Positions 11,068 through 20,652 of a DNA stretch of 64,000 bases are shown piece by piece (position 1 is the first letter of the stretch; the number at the start of each line of letters is the position of its first letter). The translations under genes were made by a program, and so were the position numbers. This DNA comes from Chaetoderma sp. LZ-2023a. Its lineage: Eukaryota; Mollusca; Caudofoveata; Chaetodermatida; Chaetodermatidae. The notes under the pieces were generated by a model. The model was given only the letters and a program-made list of their open reading frames with translations. It had not been told where the DNA came from and made no database searches. Where the stretch lies: the NCBI GenBank assembly GCA_034401795.1, contig CM067359.1:142043136-142107135 (forward strand), written 5' to 3'.

Positions 11068-12141
11068 TAACAAGGGCCCAAGGGGCCTGTATCGCTCACC
11101 TGGAACATAGGCATTTCAACTAGAAAGTCTATCGCCTATAAGCAGAATCATACAGTTTTGGCCACAATTGCAACAAGAACTAGGTCACTAGGCTGCCAAA
11201 CAAATCGACCCATCATGATCTCTTGAACAAACATAGCTAGATGATATTTCATGACTTGAATCAATCCCCCAAATGGTTTCAGAGCAGCTTTTTAAAGACG
11301 TTTCTAAAGAATCCAAGATGGCCCACCGGCCAAATTGGCCGATCGGCTTCATTTGAACACACCTGGATCCATATGCCCTGAGGATACTTCCTACCAAATA
11401 TAATTGAAATCGGCCCAGTCATTCTAGAAAGGACATTTGAAATTTCCTATTGCTTAATACGTATAGTAAGGGAGCTTTTGGTTTTCCTGAAAACTAGGTC
11501 ATCCAAGATGACCGTCAAACCATTTTGCCGTGCAACCTCCCTTAAACAAACTTGGTTCAGCAGTCAGGGCTTTAGATTTACCTCATTTGGGCACACCACC
11601 TATCTGATCTGGGATCCATCAATGCTCATAGAAACTAGAGCATTTTGAAATCTGAGTAATTGATTTTGAGCCATTTTAGTTTTAATAGCACTATAAGACC
11701 TCTGAATGGCCATAAAATGCCACAGTATCCATCTCTGAGTATTTAATTGAATGTAAATCAGTTAATTAGTATTCATAGCAACCCATAGGATTTTAATTTG
11801 GGCTCACTAATATGGGCTGATTTCATTTGGGCATGACTTGTAAAGTCATAGCTAAGGGGTAATCTAAAGCCCTGGCTGTTGCCATAGATGATATTGCGTT
11901 TAAAAAAATTGGCCAAAATCCAAGAGGGCCGCTGGCCAAATTTGCGGATCAACTTCCTTTGAACAAACTTGAATCCCTATGCTGTAAGGATAATTCCTTC
12001 CAAATATAATTGAAATCGGCCCATGGGTTCTTGTGAAGTCGTTTAAAGAAAAAGTTGACAGATGGATGGATGGAGAAACAACACGACGGATGGTCGTCAC
12101 AGCATAAGCTCACTTGGCCATTCTGGCCTGGTGAACTAAGA
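11068..12141 (+). repeat. Dispersed repeat Y, two further copies, one carrying a MITE
   Basis: A start block GGGCCCAAGGGGCCTGTATC at about 11074 precedes one copy to about 11455. A second copy runs from about 11480 to a terminal hairpin at 12105-12139 (TAAGCTCACTTGGCCA, TGGCCTGGTGAACTAA). The second copy is interrupted by a MITE at 11565-11874. Both share ATTGAAATCGGCCCA near their ends. Located in intron 1 of the USP5-like gene. Confidence 0.65.
11565..11874. mobile_element. 310-bp MITE with CAGGGCTTTAGATT ends
   Basis: The ends are inverted: CAGGGCTTTAGATTTACC on the left and GGTAATCTAAAGCCCTG on the right. The flanks GGTTCAG and GCTGTTGCCATAGATGA join into the uninterrupted sequence seen at 9630-9660 (GGTTCAGCTGTTATCC), so this is an insertion. 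A 5-bp duplication (GCAGT/GCTGT, one mismatch) is possible. Family unknown; no ORF. Confidence 0.7.
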
Positions 12142-13109
12142 AATAGTATACCAATAATGTTGTAGTGTGTGTGTGTGCGTGCATGTGTGCGTGTGCATAC
12201 AGGGCTAGGAATCAACCAAACATCCCCCTTTTCTACTGATATACTGATCCATATGAATCACCATTAAAGAAGATAAGTTCTGACCCTGTGATGTAAATAT
12301 GTTCATATGCATACTGTATATGTATGGCTATGCATATGTGTAACTTTATGCATGCACGTATATGTGTGCACTATGTATATGTATGTATGTTTCATGGTTC
12401 TTTAATGATTGCATAATTTATCAGGATTCTATGTATGTAGTTCTACAGTACGCAGCGAAAATGCTGTTTTATTCCGGGAAAAGTGCTACAGGTATTAGAA
12501 GTTAATGTATGGAATTGTATATGACAGTGAAATTTAGTGATAATTTAATATTTAGTAATAGGTTTTTGATTATTTCTTATATGCGGAATAGACATAAATA
12601 GGTCGTGTCACGTTAACATAATTAATACGCGAATGCGACGACAGTAACAGCCTGAATTATAAACTCGTCAAGAAAATTTATGCTCGCCACTGAACATTTA
12701 AACATGCCTAAATACTTTGAACTTGTTTAAATCTTCTTAAAAACGGGTCTCAATGTCTTTTTTCGGCGCATCCACGTGCTAAATGAAATTCTTGGTGTGC
12801 TAAATCTTCTTTTCCTAACACATCAAAATCTTATAACTGATGCAGCGTGGAAACTGTCCCATTTTTGGCGTCTTTTTGGCGCTTTGGTCCTGGGTTTCGC
12901 GTTTTCTAGTAAAGTAATTTTTGTGGTGTACAGTATGTATGCTACAGTCCTTGAAATTCGCCACAGCAATCAGCAAAGCTGTGGTAAAAGCCGTGGAAAA
13001 CATAATTTGCCACAGCAAATATTTACTGTGGAAGAAAATTGCTGGCCTACATACTTAAATGTGATCTTAATAACTACATATACAAGGTATCAATCATGAA
13101 GTCATATTA
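12142..13109. other. Intron 1 stretch, nothing firm
   Basis: Short GT-rich and ATGCATAT-rich low-complexity runs (12160-12200, 12300-12390), then unremarkable AT-rich DNA. No exon seen. Confidence 0.35.
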
Positions 13110-13475
13110 AAACAATTTCACTAGGTTTCTTCCCCAGACTTAGTCCAACCAGCGTATGACGTTTCAAGCGATCAGATAAACAGGAACAGAGTTATCAGAA
13201 TCAGGAAAACAATTTTCAAAATGGTTGCTGGCGGCCATCTTGAATTTTACATCATTGTTGATTTCGCTAGTTTCTTCTTCAGACCTAGTCCAACCACCCC
13301 ATGAAGTGTCAAAGCGATCCAATAAACGGTAACAGAGTTATCATCTGGAAATCAATTTTCAAGATGGCTGGTGGCCATCTTGGATTTCGAATCATCGCCG
13401 ATTTCGATAGGTTTCTTCCCCAGGCCTAGTCCAACCACCCTATGAAGTTTCAAAGTGGAGTTATCATCCGGAAAT
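13110..13475 (+). repeat. Second block of the 145-155 bp repeat
   Basis: Two and a half units homologous to the 5474-6395 array, with CCCCAGACCTAGTCCAACCA-type blocks and CAAGATGGCTGGTGGCCATC. Same orientation, about 7 kb away. Confidence 0.75.
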
Positions 13476-14610
13476 GGCTATTCATAGTTTCGCACATCTA
13501 ATTTGAGATCGGCCACCATTAAAGTGGGGGCAAACTTATTACACGTTAAAGAGGACTGCCCATAGCGATGCATTGTTCACATTTTCCATGAATCTCAACC
13601 CATAAAATCCTGTATCTGAGAAACTGTAATAACTCTGCCCGGTATCAGAAAACATCAAATCATGATTGAATTTTGCAAGGTAGTAGAGAAAATGTAATTA
13701 CCGTTAAATCCCGTGTATATTGCGCTATCGTGGATAGTGCGCACCCCTAAATTTGACCAAAATCGGCCTGAAAAAACCTTCTTTCCATGTATAGTGCGCA
13801 GTAAGATTGAGAGACAGGTGAACGAAAACTGGTAACAAAAAAATCAATGACTTACTGCGTGTCGAATACGCTTTCCTTATAAAATCCCATTTGTGGCGTA
13901 CGTTACTCTGTTGTTTAATCACGGGAATATCATTTGCATACACTTTTAGCAAATATTTTGTATTAAACTTTATTGAACGATATAAAACGATATAAAAATA
14001 CAAATATAATTTCCATCAGAACAGGTTAGAATCCGAATTTGATTTGAGCAGTGCTCATTAACATAAATGGTCGTTAGAACATAAAAATTGCATATTTATT
14101 TTGTTAAAATTCATAAAATATGAATTGTGCGCTGATACTTGAGAGAATAAAATCTATTTTAATAAAAAAAACTACTTAAATCCATTTTGGCTCACAAACA
14201 GTGCCGGTAATTGTTTTGATTTTGTTCAATCACATACGGCGACGCAGTAGATGAGTGGTTTCAATACTCGGTTCACAGGCAGTGTAGTCAGGTGGTGGGG
14301 CGGGGTGGGTGGATTAACGCGGTCAGAAGTACAATAAACAAAGGTGATAGAGCTGACCGCCTGACGTTTACAAAATCGACAGTGATCAATTGTGGGTAGG
14401 GTTTGAGTGGGGGTGGGGGTAAGTGGATGATGATTCAATGTCAATTAAATAAAGTAATTGATCAATGTGTGGTCTTAACTCAATACAATACAATAACATG
14501 AATCAATTTACCGAAAATATTGGCTTATAAACACTTAGAATTTTTTAATCAACATCACAAATCTGCCAATCATAATTCGTTACATACACGTACTTATTCT
14601 GATATTCACG

Positions 14611-15915
14611 ATGCCGACTCGAAAGTCTTATACCGCCGGAGAAAAGTTGAAGATTATAGCCTATGCTGAAGAACATGGAAATCGAGCTGCCGAGCGCCAG
14701 TTTACTATACGTGAAAGCAACATTAGAGGATGGAGAAAAATGAAAGACAAACTTCAAACCATGCCAAAGCAGAAGCGAGGTGATAGTGGCCGAGCTGCTG
14801 CCTTCCAAGAGATAGAAGTGAGAAGACATGGAGGTGTAGGTGTAAGCACAACAGAAATCTGATTAAAAGCCCGAATAATCGCCAAGGAACAGAAGATATC
14901 ACCAGAAGATTTCAAGGCATCACTAAGCTGGGGACATCGATTCATGGCCAGAAATCATTTATCCGTCCGCCGGCGTACGCACATAGCACAGAAGCTTCCA
15001 TCAGACTTCGAGGACAAGTTAATGAATTTCCAGAGATTCATCATCAAGAAAAGAAAACGAGTACCATTGCATCGGGAATGCAGATCAGACGCCGTTGACA
15101 TTTGATCTGCCTTACAGCACAACTGTAGAAAAAAAAGGAGCTAAGACTGTTAACATTGTCACCACAGGAAATGAGAAAAACAGATTCACAGTAATGCTGG
15201 CATGCCTATCAGATGGCACGAAGCTTCCACCCTATGTCATCTTCAAAAGAAAAACCATGCCGAAAGAGACATTTCCACCAGGCATCATAGTGCGAGTACA
15301 CCCAAAGGGGTGGATGGATAACGAAAACACCAAAGACTGGGTTAAGACCGTCTGGGGAAATCGGCCAGGAGGTTTAAGAAAGAAACGGAGCTTGCTTGTC
15401 CTTGATGCTTTTAGATGCCACAGAACACCGGAATTGAAGAAATATCTCACACAGGACCACAACACAGATATCGCCATAATACCAGGTGGCATAACATGCA
15501 TGCTTCAGCCACTCGATGTATGCATCAACAAACCGATCAAGGACATGTTAAGAAGAAGATGGAATGAGTGGATGATGTCCGGAAGCCACACTTTTACAAC
15601 GGGAGGGAAAATGCGCAAGCCCGAGCTGCCAACAATATGTCAGTGGATAGTGGATGCCTGGACACAGTTGACAAGAATATTATCATCCATTCTTTCAAGA
15701 AATGTTCAATATCAAACGCATTAGACGGGACCGAAGACGATGCATTATGGAAGGATCCAAGCACAGACACAGAGACCACCCCCATGGATGAAGATGAACG
15801 AGATGCATACTACCACGATTCTGAAGAACAACACGACTTAATATCAAGTGACGATGAGGAAGATTTCCTGGGATTTGAAGGCGATGTAGCAATACATGAA
15901 GAAATGGACATTTAA
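14611..15915 (+). pseudogene. Tigger/pogo transposase, broken
   Basis: The N-terminus (MPTRKSYTAGEKLKIIAYAE) is a Psq/CENP-B-type helix-turn-helix. Next come a CENP-B-like second DNA-binding region (14863-15060), the DDE catalytic core and an acidic tail (SSDDEEDFLGFEGD). Candidate catalytic aspartates are visible in NADQTP (about 15080), LLVLDAFRCH (about 15405) and MLQPLDVCINKP (about 15515). Breaks: an in-frame TGA at 14860-14862, a frameshift near 15070 (frame 1 to 2) and another near 15670 (2 back to 1). With intact TIRs and TA duplications this is a once-functional copy now decayed. Its orientation is opposite to the host gene. Confidence 0.9.
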
Positions 15916-15934
15916 TACAAATAATCCAGCTTGA

Positions 15935-16075
15935 CATGCCTATCAGATGGCACGAAGCATCCATCTAACTTCCATGCCTATCAGATGGCACGAAGCATCC
16001 ATCTAACTTCCATGCCTATCAGATGGCACGAAGCATCCATCTAACTTCCATGCCTATCAGATGGCACGGAGCATC
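15935..16075 (+). repeat. 38-bp tandem repeat copied from the transposase coding region
   Basis: 3.7 units with period 38, each beginning CATGCCTATCAGATGGCACG. The first 24 bases equal transposase codons at 15201-15224 (peptide ACLSDGTK), and the match continues with one mismatch to 15229. It lies 20 bp after the transposase stop codon. Confidence 0.9.
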
Positions 16076-16901
16076 TTAATATATTCCCAACATTTCCAAT
16101 CGTATCACTGTCATATCATATTTTATATAATATATCATAGTAGATCATCATCATCATAATAATAATATATTATAATATAGTGCTATAATCTAGTTTATTC
16201 CATGCATTGGTTATTAAATAAATTAAATTATCCTCAATTTGAAATGATTTTCTATTCTCATCCTTTCGTTTCCATAGTTACTTCGTCATACGTTGACAGC
16301 TGTGACCTTTAACCTTAACCTGTCAATCATAATCATCCTGCCCGCCGATTGGTCAAAACATTGTGCCGTTTAGCACATAGAAAACATTCCTTTCTATATC
16401 TATGTAAATGTTAGATCGCCTTGAAAAACATCGGCCCTATCATTATTCTTTCAACACATTTATGTCCGTATCTGTGTAGCAATCTATGGATTTTAAACAT
16501 CTCTATGTTCAACTTGGGAAGACAAGAGTAACCTCCCCTTATATATATATATATATATATAACTTAGAACAAATTACAGTAAACAATGGCGTTGTAAAAA
16601 AGTTGAATGATGGTTTATTTGATCATTTTACAACACTATGATATTTAATAAAGGTATAACACAGTATTTAGACAGTAGTAAGGCATTTCAACGACCTATT
16701 AGTACCATTATAGACATGTTAGAATGCGATCGTTATTCCCGACTGATTCCCGATCCATAAAATCACATTTTCAGCTCTGAATTTTGTGATTCTGAGGAAA
16801 AAAATGGGACAAATATTTATCCTTGTATATAGTGCGCAGGAGCTTTTTATAACATGTAATTTGAGCAAAAAAGTGCGCAATATACACAGAATTTAACGGT
16901 A

Positions 16902-17563
16902 AGGTTTCACTGCCCCATTGCTCGTAATGTTAAATTAGCCCCTCCAAAAATGGCGGTCACTCCCAGAGTAATATGGAAAATTTGATTGTGACGACGTCAT
17001 CACGATTCTATTAATATTTTGATTCTAATTCCTCCCATATATTTACTATCAGCCTTCGGTTTGCCACGAAATCTGGTTAAAACACTATAAATAAAATTAT
17101 CTATTATGTTTTCAATGTCTGCAACATTTTAACTAGATTGATCGGTCGATAATGCGTCATCGCAAATCCCCACGTTCACCGCTTTGAACTTTTGACACAC
17201 TCCACAACCCGTGTTCTCCCTCAAAATGCACTTTAAAATGCTAAGTGAGCATTAAATCAACTTTAGTATTTAAAAAATTACCGATTTTCTTATTACTTTT
17301 TATCATATGCCTTTAAATCATTGTATTTTAAATAAAAAATGCAAATTTTTTTATTCAAATATTGTGAATTCTTCTCCGTCGTGTTTTATTTATACCACGT
17401 GACCAATGTCAAAATCCCTACTGGACAGGGAGGTTCAAAATTCAATAGCGCAGTACCTATTCTTAGCACATTTGTATCAAAATCAATGAGTATAGTATTA
17501 TCCAATAACTTCCATTTGATACTTCAGTCATTAAGCCATCACAACTAGCTACAGCCTGAGGAA
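16902..17563. other. Intron 1 stretch, nothing firm
   Basis: AT-rich DNA between the Tigger and hAT elements. The open frame at 17339-17548 resembles nothing I know. Confidence 0.3.
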
Positions 17564-17571
17564 ACATCACA

Positions 17572-18674
17572 TAGGCTTGCACGATTTTTGCTTTGAAACA
17601 TCGCGATCGATTTTATTTTAAAAATCGTGATTTTCGATTAAAACGTAGGACAAATTCCCAAAAGCATAAACAGGGATAACGTGACTTGTTTCTAGAAAAA
17701 GTTGAAATAAATGATACAAAAATAGCACGAAATTAAAACACATTTTCATGCGATAAATTCTTAACATCCTACGTCTATGCTTAATGTATACCTTATATCC
17801 ATCATCGCGGGAGTGAAATTATTCATTGGGACTGCCTAAATATTGCGTATAGTTTAATAAACATTATTTATTTCATCCCAATTTGAGATAAAATGTCGCC
17901 GAGAAAAAAATATAAATTACGTATGTATCAGCTTCTGCTTATAGCCGCTCTTTGTAGGACGAGTATAGGTCACTACCGGAGTAACGCGAAGACGCTAATA
18001 TTAGTACCCGGGGACAGTAGCTTTGAGTAGGTACGAGTGTAACGGCGCACACTTGTCCTATAGTGCAGTTTATAGTTGCTTTCAGAATGTACGATTTACA
18101 TTTAAGAGTAATCAACAGAACGCACAGTTCAAAATCAAACAATCTGGAATGCTGTTGCTTTATTTTCATTAATTTGACATGACAACCGAATCAAAAAGGA
18201 AAAATTATTACACCGCCTGAAATTGCTAACTCTAGAATTAAAAAGAATTATGTTCACTGATTGCCTAACACTCTGCAACTAAGTACATACCTGGCATTTC
18301 ACGACAGACTCAGGGTCTGCAGCGAAAGAAAGAAAATTATTTGGCGATTCGATGGAGTAACTAGCTGGTTTTGTCAATGACAAAGGTGTTACCTCGCTAT
18401 TGTTAGCCTGTTTATTGTAGCGCTTTGTGTTGTGATTAGTAATTATTCGGCATGGCAGGATATAAACACAAGGAACACAGGTGTGAATCAAGTATAATTG
18501 CACTCATGTACTGATAAAATGGGACGGAAAAGTACACACTTCAGATTTTAAAAAAACATCAAATTTTTTACGATTTTCCCTCAATTACATCATAAAAATC
18601 GTGATTTAGAAAATAAATCAAACTTCATGATTAAATCAAACTTCATGATTAAATCGAAAAATCGCGCAAGCCTA
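17572..18674. mobile_element. Non-autonomous hAT-type element, 1.1 kb
   Basis: The ends are inverted: TAGGCTTGCACGATTTTT on the left, AAAAATCGCGCAAGCCTA on the right. The flanks are a perfect 8-bp target duplication, ACATCACA (17564-17571 and 18675-18682), diagnostic of hAT. The ends extend into ATCGCGATCGATTTT-like inverted DNA. Open frames inside (17939-18169 and 18279-18503, minus) show no hAT transposase features, so it must rely on a transposase supplied elsewhere. A related terminal fragment is at 57925-57977. Confidence 0.88.
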
Positions 18675-18682
18675 ACATCACA

Positions 18683-19039
18683 GCGCCACCACATGAGAAA
18701 GAAACATGAAAATGACAATAAAACAGTTCCCCCATTCTGACAAATTCGAACGTTCAGCATTTTTTGGGTCCATATGTTAACTGTATTGTCCAGAAACAGT
18801 CATTTGGGCGAGCCTGTACACGGTATCACTGAAACAGGGTACCATCGCTTTTGTTTGTTTTGGCGTACCTCATCGCCTAATGGTGCCGACATTTCATTTT
18901 GGTGGATTTTCATTGGATAAGGGATAAAGTCACTAACAAGTCAGTTTATTTTTAAACATCCACAGTATTTATTAGATTATTAGCAATTTCCGCTTAGGTG
19001 CCCCGAAACTGGATACTCCACGCTAAACACTTTGACGAT
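18683..19039. other. Intron 1 stretch, nothing firm
   Basis: AT-rich DNA between the hAT element and the LINE A tail; no feature seen. Confidence 0.3.
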
Positions 19040-19204
19040 GTATCTGTATCTGTACTGATACTAGGCAAAATCCTAAAGGACATCATGCCTAGGTGCGGGC
19101 CTCGTAAACATGGCTGGGTTTCACAGTCCACACGATTAAAAATTAAAAATTGTTCATTGTTCAATTGAAGGTTTCTGTACACTATTTACATCGTCGCGTT
19201 CGGT

Positions 19205-20053
19205 TTAGAAGGTCGTCTCCCGGATGCAGATCTTGAATTGTTCTACATCCGTGGCGGCGATTGTGTCTGCAGCCAGGTTGTTCCATATTGGCACAGTTCT
19301 GGGTAGGAACGAGCTGTGGTACTGGCTGATTGTTGTTTGGTATGGCTGTAACTTCAGTGGGTGGCTGCGCCTGGTGGTGTTTATGTTGGCCCACTGGGGA
19401 TGGTATTCTGATGGTATGGCTACTTGCCCGTGCAGAATCTTGTACATGAAGATGGCATTGGCTTTCATGCGCCGCTGTTCAAGGGTTTCCCATCCTAGGC
19501 GATTTGTCATTGCTGTGACACTCTCTCTTGGGTAGAGGTAGACTGGTCGACTTAGAAAAAATCTTGCTGCCTTCCGTTGTACCGCTTCGAGTTGGTTTAC
19601 CAGATCACGTGTTGGTGGGTCCCAGGCTGTGGAAGCATACTCGATTTTGGGTCGGACAAGTGATTGGTATGCACGCTCTTTCACGGATGTTGGGCATGAT
19701 TTTAGATTTCTCGTCAGAAAGCCGAGTACTCGATGGGCTGATGATGTTGATTTGGATATCTGGTTGTGCCATTTCAAGTTATGCGTTAGCTGGATGCCAA
19801 GGTATGGTGCTGCCTTGCATTCCTCCAACAGATCCTCGCTCATGGTGTAGTGTGTGCTGAGGCACGTTCTTCGTTGGGTGAGTTTGAGGATGTTGCACTT
19901 CGAGACATTAAATTTCATCTGCCATCTTTCCGTCCGGGCCATGAGGGTGTCTAAGTCTGCTTGGAGAGCAACAAACAACGAGTGCAGGAGAATGCAGGAC
20001 AAATTGTTAGAAATAGAACCCTGTTCGAAACAGGCACCCTTACCGTAGATCAT
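19205..20053 (-). pseudogene. LINE A: C-terminal part of a non-LTR reverse transcriptase
   Basis: An uninterrupted frame of about 255 relevant residues starts after the catalytic palm (LQADLDTLMARTERWQMKF). It includes the conserved thumb stretches APYLGIQL, QSLVRPKIEYASTAWDP and LEAVQRKAARF, and LGWETLEQRRM towards the end. The first 25 residues are unrelated, so the copy is 5'-truncated near 19990. The 3' untranslated tail runs to about 19040 and ends in ACAGATACAGATACA-like sequence. The frame is still open, which suggests a fairly young insertion. It lies in intron 1 on the same strand as the USP5-like gene, about 100 bp from exon 1. The family is jockey/CR1-like; the clade is not decided. 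Confidence 0.82.
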
Positions 20054-20146
20054 TACGATGATGGTGGATGGTATGGTTACGATGTGGGATGGTGATACTG
20101 GTAGGAGCTATGTTAACGATGACGAAAACTGGTTACGAGTACTAAC

Positions 20147-20248
20147 CGGGGTGTCAAAGGAGAATGTGCATTCATCTTTATGTACTCTCTCGCCACTAAT
20201 AGGAACGCGAATTTTATCTAGATGCTGCTGTAGGAGAGAAGCTGCCAT
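20147..20248 (-). CDS. USP5: Exon 1 (coding) of a USP5/USP13-like ubiquitin-specific protease
   Basis: Thirty-four codons run from ATG at 20248 to a GT donor (GTTAGT) directly after 20147. The peptide starts MAASLLQQHLDKIRVPISG and continues GERVHKDECTFSFDTP, which I recognise as the start of USP5/isopeptidase T (and its paralogue USP13). That enzyme disassembles unanchored polyubiquitin chains in the cytoplasm and nucleus. This segment opens the N-terminal variant zinc-finger-like (nUBP) region. The frame stays open upstream of the methionine, but family similarity begins there, so I chose that start. The exon ends in phase 0, as does the next one. USP5 and USP13 cannot be separated from this segment. 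LINE debris begins about 130 bp upstream. Confidence 0.85.
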
Positions 20249-20384
20249 TTCAACTGGAAATATGTGCAAATTGACTTGTAGTCGATGACGAATGATTCTA
20301 TTTTTCTTGTCGTGTAAATTCCGCCTCAATGAGTTTCCCTTAAGGAGCACCTCCAAACAATGAGTATATTCATCTTACTTACTT
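20249..20384 (-). promoter_or_regulatory. Presumed 5' leader / proximal promoter of the USP5-like gene
   Basis: The interval between the USP5-like start codon and LINE debris at about 20385. No TATA box is evident and the transcription start cannot be placed. Any promoter is either confined here or lies beyond more than 20 kb of inserted elements. The assignment rests on position only. Confidence 0.3.
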
Positions 20385-20621
20385 ACTTGGTATTCTCGGT
20401 GGTTTAGCTATCTACCCCGAATGGCACAGCTCTCAGTCTTCTCTTGGACGATTCCACTGAAGGTGAGGAAGCGATATTTTTCTGGCAACCCCTTCCACTC
20501 GTCTATTACTCAAGATAGGATGAATTGTTTGGCTAGTCTGGTGTTACGTCTTTGCTTGTACAATTTGAAGGAATGGCCATGAATGTTTTTAGGGCACTTG
20601 CATAGTGCAGTGGGATCTGTG
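20385..20621 (-). pseudogene. LINE H, C-terminal piece (downstream of the LINE B insertion)
   Basis: The minus strand reads HGHSFKLYKQRRNTRLAKQF, a stop, then VIDEWKGLPEKYR, the typical C-terminal end of CR1/L2-type reverse transcriptases. It belongs with the piece at 23137-23245; LINE B separates the two with an 8-bp target duplication. It lies immediately upstream of the USP5-like 5' leader. Confidence 0.65.
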
Positions 20622-20627
20622 TTGTAA

Positions 20628-20652
20628 TAAGATAAGATAAGATAAGATAAGA
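20628..20652. repeat. Pentanucleotide tail of LINE B
   Basis: Five ATAAG/GATAA repeats at the 3' end of LINE B, which is what primes or forms at the end of target-primed reverse transcription in this class. Confidence 0.8.

Larger units (their letters stand above)
13701..16899 (+). mobile_element. Tigger/pogo-type DNA transposon, full length but inactive
   Basis: A 25-bp terminal inverted repeat at 13701-13725 (CCGTTAAATCCCGTGTATAT, then TGCGC) matches the reverse complement of 16875-16899 at 23 of 25 positions. Both ends are flanked by TA (13699-13700, 16900-16901), the target duplication of this superfamily. A subterminal motif TATAGTGCGCA, or one base different, occurs at about 13731, 13793 and 16832 and may be transposase-binding sequence. 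It contains one broken transposase gene and a 38-bp tandem repeat. It sits in intron 1 of the USP5-like gene, opposite in orientation. Confidence 0.9.
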
